Virus record (IMG/VR): IMGVR_UViG_3300025131_008220
Coordinates: 19,920-83,919 of that record
Length of the DNA stretch: 64,000 bases
Source: a virus
Reading direction: 5' to 3' (one strand)
The notes under the pieces were generated by a model, which was not told where the DNA came from, made no database searches, and saw only the letters and a program-made list of their open reading frames with translations. Positions 44,201 through 51,704 of this stretch are shown in pieces (position 1 is the stretch's first letter; every line of letters begins with the position of its first letter). A program made the translations under genes and the position numbers.

Positions 44201-46963
44201 CAAAGTAGTCCAATCTGAAATAGAGTCCGGCCTAACCTGAACCTCATAATAAACATTTCTATCCCGAGGGGTAAAAGTCATAGGCAGCTGTGAATCACTA
44301 GTTAAGCTTCCTGTGCTTATATTATGCCCGGCAGCATGAGCATCGTCATAACCAGAGTTCATTAAAATAGAAAAACCCTCATCTTTATTAGGGCTGTAAC
44401 CGGGGTCAGATAAGGAGCATCTATAAGAGCCGGGAGTATAAGACCTTTCACTACTTACATTTTTGACCTGAAAGTCGTCGATGATGCTTTGCTCACTATT
44501 AACGTAAGTAAACTCCTCCGCTATAGTAGGTTGGTAATTATAATAATCAAAATCCTTGTAAGGGAATTCCGTATTATTATGATATACCTGAGTAAGATAT
44601 AATTTTTCCTCACCCACAGCCTCAGGATTTGGGGTGTTAGGGCTCACAGACAAAGGGCTAAATGTTAAGTCTTCCTCATCAGATCTTCTACTTGGTGAAG
44701 ATGTATTAGCCTGCGTCCTAACATCAGAATCTATATAAATATCTCTTTCTAAATAATAAACTTTTCCATCTTCAATAAATTGCTTTAAAGGTTCTATACT
44801 TTGTTTCTGGCCTGTAGCTAATATAGTCTGCGAGGCTACATAATTCTTTTCAAAAAATAAATTACTTCTTTCCTGAAATTGAAGCTTATTGTTTTTAAAA
44901 TTTGATAATTTTATTGATCCATCTGAGGAATCTATATTTAATATACTAGCATTTTTATACGTAGGAATACTTTTATGCCCGTGCGGGGCCGCGGCTAGAT
45001 CTAGTAGGTATTTTGGGTCTCTACTGTCGGTCACGTCAGGCAAATCTGTAGACGAGTCACCTAAACACAATTCTTGCTTATTTATTCTAACCTCTCTTTC
45101 TTTATTATAAATAAACTCGTCGGTTCTTTCGTGTTGGCTTTCGCTATAATAATTGTTAAAGCTTCTAAATTCGGCAAGAGTATAGTGAGAATCTATATCG
45201 TCGCTCTGCTCTCCATGAAAAAATGTCCTCCTATTCTCTCCCGCAGAGTCGAACTCCAAGTAGGCGTCAGAAAATAACGTAGAATAGCCTCCTTTAGGAA
45301 CTACTAGATACTTTTCTCCAGAAGTAAAATAGGAATAGCCAACCCCACTATGTATTTTATCCGGTATGATTTCTGGTTCTATTTTTCCAGTAATGCCTAT
45401 CTGATAAGATCCTCCTATATTAGAAATGTCAAGTTCCATAGAAGCCTCCCTTAGTGCACCTTTTTCTTCAGGTATAATACTTGGCGTGCCACCAAAAATA
45501 TTCGAAGACACAGGGTTATAGACTCCTCCCTTTTGACCTGTATTGTAAAATACCTCATCACCAACGGAAATGTTACTCGCGTCGCTTGAACTTACCTTCT
45601 CGTAGTGAAGCTTTTGATTATCTTTTACATTTGGTAAGAGTTGGTATTCTAACTGATAAAAATTCTTTTCGTTATTTGCTCCTGTAATGGATCCGCTGAC
45701 ACCCGTTGAATAAGGATTAAAATGTATATCTATTGAAGCATATTGATCATACTGCCTAGGGTAAGACTCCTTATAAGTCGACCTCTGCGCCACTTTTATA
45801 TTTTCCCCACTCCTGAAAACCAATTCATCTGTCTTTTCTCTATTCGAGTGCGTAATTCCTACAGTGGACTTGCCCCAATCTTCTACTATAGGCACCTCAA
45901 AATAATCTCTACCATCGGAGTGGTTACCTGTCGGCTCGACAACATCATAAACGCCACTTACCTCAAAGTTTACATTAGTGTCTATGTAATCACTTAGGTT
46001 CTCTTCGTCTTTATAAGGAAAGCTTACGTTATGTTGTATGTTTTCCCATTCAGCCACATTACTTGTGTTATTGTGACTTTTTCTTGTGATCTTTCTTTCT
46101 AAGCTAAAACTTTTTGACGGGTCAACTCTTACGTTGATAGTTCTGTCTCTAGTTAATTCGCTTTCAGAAGAGGGCGGCTTAACTAATACTCCACTGTCTA
46201 TTATTTTATAGGAAGTGAAAAGCTCATTTTGAAAAGATTCATATCCTGTATAATGTGTTGCACCGTCAGGACTAGACGTAGGCCTCCACGGATAGAACTC
46301 GTCTGAGCCTTGGGTAGCTTCACCTCTATAAACATTATCTAAATGATTATTATTATCAGTAAACCCGATAGCTTTAGCGGAACCTCCGTCTATTGAAGCT
46401 CTAATATCATTATTAGAAAAGCCAGTTATAGGGTACCAACCTGACACTGACTCCATTAACTTCGCGTTTCTACTGCTACCTTTATTGACCGAAGTAGTCT
46501 TCCTGTATACTACGTATCCTTTATCAGATTTTGATAAGTCTACTGGAAAAACTACAGTAGGCGGATGACTCTTGACATAATTTAAATCATTTAAGTTTTT
46601 AGAAGTTACTTCGTATTCCTTGCCATCATTTATTAATTTACATTTTTCAAGAAACAGAAGAGTTTTGGGAACCCTACCGTCATAGAAGGTGCTTGGTAGA
46701 TTTAAACCATTGATATTAATATCTGAATGTACTAAATCATCTATTAATATTTCTTGTTCTCCAAAATATCTGCCAGAAGTGAGTACCCTAGCGCTATATT
46801 GCTCATCAGTCTCCTCAGTAAGACGAGGAGCCTCTGAAATATAAGGCTCAAATTCGGTTAAGCCTGCTAACCTTAGCCGATAATTATAATTTGGATAGCC
46901 TTTGATAGCGTCTTCCCCAAAGATCGTTTCAATAAAAGTAATATTGCTACTATTTTCTGGCAT
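29210..46963 (-). CDS. Giant structural/tail adsorption protein (5917 codons)
   Basis: One uninterrupted 17.75-kb frame. The start at 46963 has AAGG 9 nt upstream. No signal peptide and no membrane helices are apparent. Residues ~1030-1200 form a LamG/concanavalin-like domain (QYLSIPSHRSFNI, FSLEFWIKA, SWKHIALAKV, YRLCLYVDGEA), a carbohydrate-binding fold. The region ~1790-3870 contains repeated short modules around V/I-x-N-x-S/T (for example FDIVNIGSS, VSFLNATDD, VSIINLGGS, VAVVNMTNM, FQIANISTS, IKIINNSKS, LKIINASSK), suggesting tandem beta-sandwich domains. The last third (from ~4900) is different, with DFHITDFWDGFADGFGG near 4938. Composition is rich in Ser, Asp, Asn, Tyr and Thr. By position in the late block and content, a tail fibre/baseplate-type adhesin; the host receptor is unknown. 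Confidence 0.7.
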   Translation of the reverse strand: MPENSSNITFIETIFGEDAIKGYPNYNYRLRLAGLTEFEPYISEAPRLTEETDEQYSARVLTSGRYFGEQEILIDDLVHSDININGLNLPSTFYDGRVPKTLLFLEKCKLINDGKEYEVTSKNLNDLNYVKSHPPTVVFPVDLSKSDKGYVVYRKTTSVNKGSSRNAKLMESVSGWYPITGFSNNDIRASIDGGSAKAIGFTDNNNHLDNVYRGEATQGSDEFYPWRPTSSPDGATHYTGYESFQNELFTSYKIIDSGVLVKPPSSESELTRDRTINVRVDPSKSFSLERKITRKSHNNTSNVAEWENIQHNVSFPYKDEENLSDYIDTNVNFEVSGVYDVVEPTGNHSDGRDYFEVPIVEDWGKSTVGITHSNREKTDELVFRSGENIKVAQRSTYKESYPRQYDQYASIDIHFNPYSTGVSGSITGANNEKNFYQLEYQLLPNVKDNQKLHYEKVSSSDASNISVGDEVFYNTGQKGGVYNPVSSNIFGGTPSIIPEEKGALREASMELDISNIGGSYQIGITGKIEPEIIPDKIHSGVGYSYFTSGEKYLVVPKGGYSTLFSDAYLEFDSAGENRRTFFHGEQSDDIDSHYTLAEFRSFNNYYSESQHERTDEFIYNKEREVRINKQELCLGDSSTDLPDVTDSRDPKYLLDLAAAPHGHKSIPTYKNASILNIDSSDGSIKLSNFKNNKLQFQERSNLFFEKNYVASQTILATGQKQSIEPLKQFIEDGKVYYLERDIYIDSDVRTQANTSSPSRRSDEEDLTFSPLSVSPNTPNPEAVGEEKLYLTQVYHNNTEFPYKDFDYYNYQPTIAEEFTYVNSEQSIIDDFQVKNVSSERSYTPGSYRCSLSDPGYSPNKDEGFSILMNSGYDDAHAAGHNISTGSLTSDSQLPMTFTPRDRNVYYEVQVRPDSISDWTTLSYAVDAHGDDTGNITVGLTHDTLITNKTEDTEIRVVEWAPGAIVDDYEGIGLSNESPDSLVLKSTGGIDNTTTDRIYDASKTEHSINKNPESAGAIALIDEDWDGDGDDDIKAFSFPGEDDQYLSIPSHRSFNIQNGEFSLEFWIKAASETGTIFERENGIKLSIDASTPSSAKLTVRLKGDSFGVVIGDHDIGATSSWKHIALAKVKSGKDEYRLCLYVDGEAQVLKTDAKTNEKFKYIECGYDDYSFDSTKALTIGKGLNAELYQVRFYVGKSLHKGKTTDDSKTDFKVDSGKIRYRVLKLKYNRAKSAKNDWIINRNQFDNVGPPDNYLDHIADMSDETTFHAYEWLQDALAEGTNEYGKLETDSRTRALVNYLQGYAYRAPNNPHINKNYEGRPIFRDSSGNISAFDGIVLDNYFFNVRDEARSTDNFNKGRAPYLYEFLDRGKSMRSMRFAKKGGEDTSTIPLVSSDSASYSSASRLRITRYVYRLYTKHAVVVGDVGHKESRGSQSGWDYQLQYSIDEGSNWTDVDSTESHVGYPMFYNDLEGLRPNSFDNIDNVTLLPTLIIKTDITDKYKPEDIEIRIKKKQNISISDGSLNTQVLKKVNLLPMEVTIPTSGTLLDLTQKAAGDKGQMEGAIDSPLDSQHYSVYDQANQVAVHLDSDTTYVVYKDPNESILFSSDVSDTLKVENVTMALDKTSTVTYTDIEDRKPYEVAGMTGLRVYGGSVSSLETVKSVIGPKPSGLSINRVEKSHGSIKTGENVILDARQTKVLYDPSITGSHLDELENFDIYTANDTAPSESLINFTCSSFTTGLSDSSIETGVSGVSYKPAYDFLNSPVMTGEFTVTADDIGKTFLVSGTNASGIFIGNNYHFDIVNIGSSTVKLFDSPDAAYSSPALTSSTEKARTIRVDSDGSFDSSGDEVSGVITVLPDAKVGQDIDESLVLVEDVSKVSVSNSNIDSACTLVNISTGDCSLVDGIAGRDGLGSLSGVSYNASAQRLNHIDSGVIVIDHDKIVLTENDVDITGVIDTNSTLVLPSGFAGGEHVSFLNATDDEIKVVSESGYKIDSKSVDYIPRQTTRKFTCSKSESGGKTIRNWSTSNIEVIRYNQLNVKSSDNKEVFIHNEDVDVRVNSDSTTEGFNFSVVRSQVNDISFDFLRDERTPTMRIFIDGHLEYSAPPGVIGVRVEKKSYGWSFTNISAITGSQIIIDSRSHGKIFSYSGSSEKIQLKFKKDTYPTNFEFFFISAHPSTTLAYDLESEDNVYKFNDQEDSGFHRYVVDNLSNKDLVRVGKSSHIIGQGSGGENKFYVEFIGADPQNKNSNKYKFNQPSDAKERVLISRNEEFAVELPTLKTNLTDFDYNRGFALTFVNAAESLSNVLYPAAAISDNSDITSVTMDSLEGFSASTYDYFEDEDVEIATNYDNFRTTPIESFSSPALSDEDFLVLDGSLSNVALRSFFSEGKVNKYAPASEGEAFQLSKVSLTGSNKFNLSNHGLVTNHKMVFPCDRLTLVDYYFETSDWDSAKDTFNGTIGSHSIAEGDTLLVYDTQSDTYFRYVDNGTDGSYRYLVEDYFTIPEPLIGTFNEYYYTFQWDTNGPLEAGKMFIRIGVGSNKESGGTPVGAGNIYDLYSNGLSAATAKTTSNSIPFTFAAGSALDADVDEADLMTQTLFVKVVNENEFLLYSDKALSVPVTYASVSDYTFFSETFYTDALDYGKVSIINLGGSQNIKAYSDDSTIVSSLGNKESVELFSASDGSYTQGGLAFSGVHTLIGLDGSVDSLDINKATAAAASKNQIITSGVFTAQAALTDNDFDNDYFINGGLDSVTIKNTQDSSTDTLLKNRAYKHDGNGAFTLQDQSVANRDVIYYPKNEIHIPDRANLGIDNAQSQFTYTPAGGTKQALNFVFYTPNEDEEYNEDREIILPDAYTNLKQVAVVNMTNMPITARNFSRTASVVVNANAMLVISNADLSTTNTAYSLYGSLKEDEDDGLYHSVSGYRFYLSSDSVIVSDGKLYRNYEKTKSKRDRYSISREGDIILDYDTHNGKKIVVDSQPNFLRPYLYKADGSGHYLNGTGENQIFRPISASEYFNFQIANISTSSLLISVEGDDNSYNPGIVSDLNEESELYRDGKLHPMVAYSVELDNFSVYPDDNPYYFRHISAVDDEQSVFNINHSSTSLDSSIDYHVFGKQLSLSLYVYYDKITSSDAEEINLKSLVEEAYTLSKNEEIDLTSDSEYYKIVGFGAENVSNINIINTVYENIKISSVVAVDAGSNNLSDDKKNSIAAKILSYFPEETEEEGYYLLSLDGDADFGIGSPYISQTDTANYLNKNKVLSLGIQDVMTSELGSFTGPFGFFFDDENKMQPLANEYNPYQITLNDTKDENGKIGSNVRLLKEKSVSLDIGVAEGSTFKHVFADQQNISLPSRQDMLELNNIYFTVVNASRNSSVLSCPEGASVFANATIAAGAAKKIKYSDGAFSDVTGDDDGVEVVTLSNAIFSSDSGVFITSKQNSVSGALAIHKDVGSIKIINNSKSPFHVKNYNASKTIEGASTYAIPAYAYCDFKVDSSENYIIDSDNRNVKLHTLKDGAVEISASIHKDKVVLFDAENVKAFNVTDDAYFTTTFVPLIIWSSVDSKLQRGGFTPDLSRLKKWSTNYALYNKYDDRIDISHSKPVKFDPSLSSKMEIKIPVCNMFEFILDESVKDKVVLSNRYYDYIFKHDQRTEFCLYNKDRSPVNLRKLDSNDNNFKDMGGDENDYEVDLLTGSTKCKIMISCAQEGTGDPTVTELQSYTEVAKGGDAAFEETTLYKNFYLNKPFYDGKIVIFKDPFDIIYSAKKDNTLIGNISNSQCRIFENKLRIEDFESDGVGSLPANKSMRALMVDDLTEDELEGRQIDMLRPKHFISTKNKVTVITQPADIEYTGTVDGLKIINASSKAVNITAGGKINKIYSSEKTAFTNSEELDYNLCPRFNRRDWFISLKDVHIPHLQKDPNYFNEEEQNAEWIIKKKESFNVNYVGTRYKFSNIFRTNLHWPSPPFIESDGLSGYESISNFDNPYKFGVVLYGDKKDSASSLLDYGIERKEIYYDKDSSDYILNGLKISWDMPARTIGYSISTGHERICYSKEFNERTGLVTVSGIESGKYYILEDFDGYYQIGDETVPVKYDFAPTAVRGAPGGTAYGSHKYTDVVSKEFFPVIWYNGKSYWPGEKFIGVAGKENYQIHYNYFAVVKASLFKAEGVDESDLAIKDIVEKETEALNEEIANKTEDDDYVDPTWTKVSEDYQKENFLNGRISNKVANGASYELIQGKKLKDIEGAFKKDYFEFKIPKDPDLDFSESFSDVTWTNKDNSTDKDYVLRVKFEDNKIDSPGYEYEIKSSLSFTNNTGKVVLSISLGARDSLPFVADGTISSLNLDFNTNEGQEYAMREGGGTHDSGITKTLAIAERDRRKSLKNHQGYSFIPFGINGGDTREQLGLSYNTSKGKQAYKAIRLRLKKLTERKLVFENLKKDYQIGSYLTNESETAGLKYYLDTEVSSISYHDIYRPGGVLRFSGENRNWRTIGATSSDKGDAYLSSNQLVIRGAISNGDAIVFKNSKGSIVGGKPYFARVTSQATSGNETKNTITLLKIFSSDSNLDSFNKVDADIEDTVSSADPNNELPGQVFKVVNYFDLETEDDGTYRSVKSCLGDDSVYGQPDSDSPVTSLNSPIVIGSRTFYLEPPLSEISSERVDSWATNNVLDGNKIRANLELSTAAKHWHGETYGGLGYGTVTGLDPDYTAIPASHWTSESFNIFSSWKNLLYRSNTQIERVSYTNSDSDKTVTLNIKLNTKQGYRYIYKKSSDIKSITLNGSVIFNEDDPLLNLSTSGVIFNTNEDLKVVLNYDVAEDTPETLGPEARTSKSVGAAGNFLRNKVFENLCIVEEADCIIDYPAETDGDNGEDLVGSPYFDYQIPMLNKGFRDQFKQVYESYDTEGHASLLSNSQKGEQLTASGLSRLDEHVAPISSSKDFTADLFFDMGMPAVCKYIYPYVNVAPGRSSLDFHITDFWDGFADGFGGLEEKQRTKPVRIRYDLENSSDGVSWSSVEEGLSHKGNKFSIEREGIDASKKYRIVITGVDISYKDKDSQELWQSKEKQISPMRLPFKWRSIIYDSDLSGDGVLNEEIDLYQHSLSMVENPDIKKSVSFPESGLVKFGTFDFKKHNRNVDLTLPCSRLYMFNLEHNMRANYKDPINRGGISKVMISDSGDNYRTPPTISIAEPDKKPSHFRKAQASSIIENGKLKFIEVINAGTGYADVDGLKTVKVEQYRSDVTPIIIHNLKIANLAGSPNKERGLDRISITDVPGLQLYKATITGNESSLPKEEQEEFGLTYEDTEKIADYTEYEELSESVNRGSVDFMKGSSEDDKEWGDIQAQADRIIKIKNFATSSIEQIKGSQNYGRSMPDEISEIKGTENEYVDGLFQEDQTDSSSVSNRSVEVKYQPGSDKPFIQYEVYPDVDPGEAWALANNSSIVEYRVVNNEIASKTTPWISSFSREDNPSLPQSFGILPGAAITAEVFNTYARAVNFMHKIRVEAPLYAKVRRFSQVEYRYINNPDMAGLTFPNLDSAGDADSSWGMGDDEYDYLTYENKSRINYIVYLDPDSNEVKVAHFSAFESDGGNSGDLKNITDYDADLGSPIWEDVDEELRDTPEAKKFKKDEDDPRTPKSIGLPNNVNIPKKLGVYCNPPMEYGDHPIKTEGLPLPTPINRRAYAYGGELVYKSEVFDVSSELWPLRPPVKDSSLGNSTVDGTQFDPVEGGVLVDIRGSEYIRAGYSNQIVFGCQTRDKPFLSAFLRTVKVWTEYEVVASPDFTRSLPVGLKEKYRPEESKLRCSLVEGRSTCEETKIGEVYKRNGRHSLCEGGASSTYNVTHSYEDLFDLSEGDDVIGPQETYAESSSIVQVPAKGTFKVEPEFDLAMAVYGANEYLYAVRKGIKGYGKTAYMGPCIHYCYPGQIKTLKVSNDPLVFDLKK

Positions 46964-46989
46964 AACCTTAAACCTTACATAATATTACA

Positions 46990-49900
46990 CTAACTTTGAA
47001 CCTCCCTAGGGTCAACATAGTAATATGAGGCAGGATCTTCCTCTGCAGACCTAGAAGCTAGCTCTGTATATTTCCAATTTATAGAGTCTACTTGCCCCGG
47101 CGAGTTATAGTAAGTATAAGGCATGACAAACTGACCACACATAGCCCTCATATAAAAATCCATCTGAGCATAAGGCTCTACGTCTAACAGAGAATCTTGC
47201 CCAACCAACGGGATAAGCTTCAAAAAATAAAACCTAGGGTAACAAGCTCCCCAAGGCCTGTATCCTGAGCCTTCACGAACATAAGACTTCGCTGCGTAGT
47301 CTCCTATCATGTTCCTATTACAGTTATAACTATTATGGGACACTTTGAAATATTCACTTGTATGCGCGTTGTTTTTTGAATCTGTTTTAATACCATATTT
47401 ATGCATTAAATGCTCTACGACTGCATTCTCATCTGTTCTATAGGGTTCAGTTCTTATTCCCCCGGAATATCTGCCGGGATCCATGCCTGCCCAACCACTA
47501 GGACCGACATTGAGCCTTCCTGTGCCTTTCAGCGGCGGATAAATCTCCACTCTTACCACTTGGGCTGCCGGTAAAGTACCGTGCCTTTTTATTGCAGAAG
47601 GATTAAAGTGAGCTCCATACTTTAGTCTACCTCCATAGGGGCTTACTAAGCTGCAACTAGTTATCTTGTATGGCCTGTCTGAGGCTGGAGGACACGAAGT
47701 CCTGTAAGCGTGAATAAAATTACCATGCGAACCGTAAGTGTGTAAATTTCCGTCATGAGGGTTATTAGTATTGAAAATATAATTGTAGTTTTTCGAGCTT
47801 TTGGATAGGAAAATATGTAAACGTGGACCCGGAACAGTAGAAGCGTGATCTGGAACCCTGCATAGCTCAGTTCTTATCATTTGATATTTATCCTCCATGC
47901 CCCTTTCGTATTCATGCGATCTATGATGGCACCTGTTATTAAGAAAACCCATTATATCACTATAGACACTAGGTTTATAGATACTAGCGCTGCCAGTATT
48001 ATAATGATCCGAAGTCATAAACATGACCCATTCGTTTGTAGTTCCACCTTGTATGTCAGAAAGAGACTGATTAGAACTTCTTATACCCTCTTCTTCGAAA
48101 GCCCCCCATTCTGGGAGCATAGTACCGCTACCCAAATTCCAACTTCCGTTCTCTAAATTTTGCTTTCCGGCTACTCCTTTAAAACGCCCACCATGCCCAT
48201 ACGGAAACCCGTTATAGTTGATAGTTCCACCTTTTGGTAAGTATACATAATACCATTTATTTGGTAATATAGGATTGAACTTTGCATGCGAAGCATAATC
48301 TATATCTCCGTTGCCCCCGTACCTACTTGCAATACCCTCAAAAAACCAACCACATGGATCAACGCTTGGCTCCATATTCCTAAGTACGGTTGCCTTGGAT
48401 CTGTTAGCTAAACCCATCCAAGCGAATCTCTTAAAGTAGAATACTCCTCGTCCGTTTTCTATGGTATAATTTAATAGCTGATGCCTGTCTACCATACGCA
48501 TACAAGAACTAACAAATTTTCTCATAGATTCATATATAGGATTAGAACTGACTTTCTGTCTTAATGCAGGCACTACACCTGACCCGAAGACATTAACAGC
48601 CGAACCATATTTAATATAATTACGGAATACCGCATTAGAATCATGAAAAGCGTGACCAACAGTACCCATTCCGGGCAGATCATGACCTATTACACTACTC
48701 ATGCTGTTCATCGGGTTCTGCTTTTCTGTCGCAACCCTAAGCAAAGCGTAGGCGTCATGAAAACTTGGCCTATGATTCAATAATATAGCTGGCTCTATAG
48801 TCGCTGTAAAAAAATTACTTTCTGTATCTATTAATAGATGGGAATCTACATCCAAATTTAATTTAAATAATCTAATGCGTGTATGAGGGATTGTGTTCTT
48901 TGCATTTCCCGGATTTACCCTGCTTTCTAAAGCAGCCTTGATGTCAAACCAATGATCTGCTTCACTAGGACCATATGCAGTTAGCCTACTGTCCTGTCTA
49001 GACGAAAGCCATATTGGTGTCCTACCGCCAGTTGATGTCCCCATTGTTATGAACATCTGTTTTCCTGACATTGCATAACTTATTTTTTCCCCTTCGTTCT
49101 TGTCGTATATTCTATCATACTTATCACTGTATGCAATCCCAGTTTGTATCATTATCGCATCACCATCGCTTAGACCGCTAACTTCGCCATCAGGAACCAA
49201 CAGGTAGCCTTTGCCGATAGTAACTTTGTCATTATCGGAGCCTATAACTATCGCAGAGGTAAAGCTCTTTACTACATTTGAGTAAGGATTACCAAAAGAT
49301 ATGACTCTGTCGTGAGCCTTCTCTTTCTTAATTCTTCCTTCGTAATTTGTTTGTGCGGCTCTCTTTTCTCCACCTTCCCTACGTGGTAATTCTATGAGAT
49401 TGTCTTCAATAACTGGAGCTATTTCAAATCTATATTTGCCAGCCGTAGGGGGGTTTTTAAAATAGAATATTTTATTATATACGTAGGCCCTTCTCCCTTG
49501 CCCAAACTTTGCATTTGCTCTATTTATTGCATAACTATATCTTCTATTTATTATGGTCTCATGTACAATTCTGTTCCTGCCACTCACATGCCTCCATATC
49601 CTAAGCTTGAAAGTTAAGTTAGGATTTTCTACAGCACTTGTTCGTATATAATATCCGGCGAGACAGAAGTTAACCTTCCTAGCATTAGTTTTTACAAACA
49701 GGAACGGGTCGTTCAGCTTAACACCATACCCATGCTCCGGAGCATCTAGATAAGAACACTTAAACAACATGGCTTTATTAGGACTCCTGTCGTTAACATC
49801 AGAAGCAGGAAACCTTAAGGTCTTGCCATACTCAGAACTGTTGGTTGATCCTATTTCTATGTCGTCGTAGTTCTCATAAGCCATAGGGTAATGAGTTACT

Positions 49901-51192
49901 TCTGTTGTTGTGTTGATACTGGGTACACCAGAAGCTAAATTTCTATCACTTGATTTTCTGGGGAAGCCATTAACCCTTCCTAGCCAGTTATTTCTACTTA
50001 CGCCAGACCCTATTGTAAACTTATATGCACATCTAAACTGGTTGAGCCTAGTATTGCCTATTCCATCATGGTACATGTAGCTACTATCTTCCTTATTCTT
50101 GATGCGCCACCCAAGAGAAGGGGCAAGTAAGTTCTGCCTAGTATAGTACTTAAAAAAATCGAAACCAACTTTGCAAATATTTAAAGGACCATGAGTCCTA
50201 ACGCTCTGCAAGCCTATAGTTTGCTCCCCTCTATAGGCCGCTGTAGACTGGTATTCCATGGAAGGAGCATCCCAATCTTTTCTTTCGCAAAACAGACTCC
50301 TTTGATGCTCGCTACCACGAAAGTAAAAAGCGTAAACCCATAGGCCCCATCTTAAAACATCTTTAGCTGCGTTCTTTCTTTTTAGCACTCCATGAGAAGG
50401 GTACACGGTTCCTCGATAGTCTCCAGCATATACAGATTGGTATCCACCTCCGTACACAGAAGGAGCGTAACGAGCATATACCGTATTACTAGCATACTCC
50501 CTAAAATATCTGTCAGAAGAACGCCCTGCAGCAAAAAGACTTTGGCTAACATGGACCGGATCCCACGGAGAGGGAAGGTACGGAGTCTTACTGGAATTTA
50601 AAAAATTACCTGCGTACATGGTATTCACAGGAAACGGTCCCATTGCTTTGTCTCCATCTAGCCATGACTTGTAAGCCCCTTCTGAAAAACTATTATTCGG
50701 GGCTATAGCTCCCCTTTGCCTGAACGAATCTTGCCAATACTGATTATTAGTTAGAACTGCTCTAGAGCTCTGCACCAACCCATCAAACAAGTTGCCCTCT
50801 GCCCAAGGACCCATTTTGGTAATCTGTTTATTCTCAGCGGTTACCCTTCCAAAAATATAAGCGTTCAGGGGGTTCATAACATTAGCCCCCTCTGGGTACC
50901 CAGCGAGAGTAATTGGCCAGTTCCCCTCCCCAGTCTCACCTGTCGGCTGCTCTATGCAGGAATATATTTTCCACCACTCATCCTCAGGGGGGTTGATACC
51001 TAAAGGCATTCCCGGAGTTGCTGTGTTGCGCATGCCAAGAAATATGCTATCAGCATAATAAAATATAGACCACGAGCAACTAGGGCCAGCTAGCTCTAAC
51101 CTATTGTTAAACTGCTTCGCTAAGAAATTATGGTGTGCGGCTTTTGGACATGTAGCTTTATCTACGAGAGGAACGTTCGAATAGAAAAACAT
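46990..51192 (-). CDS. Large structural protein, unknown
   Basis: 1400 residues, no family recognised. GGAG eight nt before ATG 51192 gives one of the clearest ribosome sites in the late block. The protein is rich in Tyr, Asn, Gly, Arg and Ser with alternating beta-type patterns throughout and no membrane helices, fitting an extended virion component. Located between the small 168-aa gene and the giant gene, it may be a second fibre or baseplate protein; that is position-based inference. Confidence 0.55.
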   Translation of the reverse strand: MFFYSNVPLVDKATCPKAAHHNFLAKQFNNRLELAGPSCSWSIFYYADSIFLGMRNTATPGMPLGINPPEDEWWKIYSCIEQPTGETGEGNWPITLAGYPEGANVMNPLNAYIFGRVTAENKQITKMGPWAEGNLFDGLVQSSRAVLTNNQYWQDSFRQRGAIAPNNSFSEGAYKSWLDGDKAMGPFPVNTMYAGNFLNSSKTPYLPSPWDPVHVSQSLFAAGRSSDRYFREYASNTVYARYAPSVYGGGYQSVYAGDYRGTVYPSHGVLKRKNAAKDVLRWGLWVYAFYFRGSEHQRSLFCERKDWDAPSMEYQSTAAYRGEQTIGLQSVRTHGPLNICKVGFDFFKYYTRQNLLAPSLGWRIKNKEDSSYMYHDGIGNTRLNQFRCAYKFTIGSGVSRNNWLGRVNGFPRKSSDRNLASGVPSINTTTEVTHYPMAYENYDDIEIGSTNSSEYGKTLRFPASDVNDRSPNKAMLFKCSYLDAPEHGYGVKLNDPFLFVKTNARKVNFCLAGYYIRTSAVENPNLTFKLRIWRHVSGRNRIVHETIINRRYSYAINRANAKFGQGRRAYVYNKIFYFKNPPTAGKYRFEIAPVIEDNLIELPRREGGEKRAAQTNYEGRIKKEKAHDRVISFGNPYSNVVKSFTSAIVIGSDNDKVTIGKGYLLVPDGEVSGLSDGDAIMIQTGIAYSDKYDRIYDKNEGEKISYAMSGKQMFITMGTSTGGRTPIWLSSRQDSRLTAYGPSEADHWFDIKAALESRVNPGNAKNTIPHTRIRLFKLNLDVDSHLLIDTESNFFTATIEPAILLNHRPSFHDAYALLRVATEKQNPMNSMSSVIGHDLPGMGTVGHAFHDSNAVFRNYIKYGSAVNVFGSGVVPALRQKVSSNPIYESMRKFVSSCMRMVDRHQLLNYTIENGRGVFYFKRFAWMGLANRSKATVLRNMEPSVDPCGWFFEGIASRYGGNGDIDYASHAKFNPILPNKWYYVYLPKGGTINYNGFPYGHGGRFKGVAGKQNLENGSWNLGSGTMLPEWGAFEEEGIRSSNQSLSDIQGGTTNEWVMFMTSDHYNTGSASIYKPSVYSDIMGFLNNRCHHRSHEYERGMEDKYQMIRTELCRVPDHASTVPGPRLHIFLSKSSKNYNYIFNTNNPHDGNLHTYGSHGNFIHAYRTSCPPASDRPYKITSCSLVSPYGGRLKYGAHFNPSAIKRHGTLPAAQVVRVEIYPPLKGTGRLNVGPSGWAGMDPGRYSGGIRTEPYRTDENAVVEHLMHKYGIKTDSKNNAHTSEYFKVSHNSYNCNRNMIGDYAAKSYVREGSGYRPWGACYPRFYFLKLIPLVGQDSLLDVEPYAQMDFYMRAMCGQFVMPYTYYNSPGQVDSINWKYTELASRSAEEDPASYYYVDPREVQS

Positions 51193-51195
51193 ATG

Positions 51196-51702
51196 TTAAC
51201 TCCATTTTGCGCAACCCACCGTTGTTGTGGAATCCCCTCCACCGTTGCCGCCCCTCTCTTGATAATTTAGGTCTATCCAACCTGACTCTTGAACAGCTTC
51301 CGTGCCCGTCCAAAGCACGTGAAGAGTGTCGGTCGATTGATATAATGGCCTAGCTGTAAAATTTCCTTCTGCGTCAAAAAACCCCTCAGGAACATCTATT
51401 AGAAATCTTCCGTCGCCATTATTGGGAATCTTTTTACTGCCAGCATACCTAACCATTAGTACTTTTCTTTTTTGACGAGACGTAAGGCTGTTTTCGCTCA
51501 CTCCTTTTTGCAACCATGGTGGCGGAATTTTCCATTTTGAAGTCTCTGTTTCCTTGGCAGGTGGAACCTTCCACTCCTTACCGTTAAACACCCACTCGGC
51601 TGGCACATCTGGGTTCGGCATTATAGTAGAGTCTTCCGCTGTTCCCACAGGATGAACCTTTAGTATAATTTCTTTCTTTTTAGTTTTTTTAAGATTTGCC
51701 AT
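51196..51702 (-). CDS. Small structural-block protein
   Basis: 168 residues, unknown. The first 12 residues are very basic (KKTKKKEIILK); the rest has repeats of Pro/Trp/Lys (EWKVPPAK, WKIPPPW) and a Gly-rich end (GGNGGGDSTTTVG). Two or three nt separate it from its neighbours. A linker or chaperone of tail assembly is possible. Confidence 0.5.
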   Translation of the reverse strand: MANLKKTKKKEIILKVHPVGTAEDSTIMPNPDVPAEWVFNGKEWKVPPAKETETSKWKIPPPWLQKGVSENSLTSRQKRKVLMVRYAGSKKIPNNGDGRFLIDVPEGFFDAEGNFTARPLYQSTDTLHVLWTGTEAVQESGWIDLNYQERGGNGGGDSTTTVGCAKWS

Positions 51703-51704
51703 TT

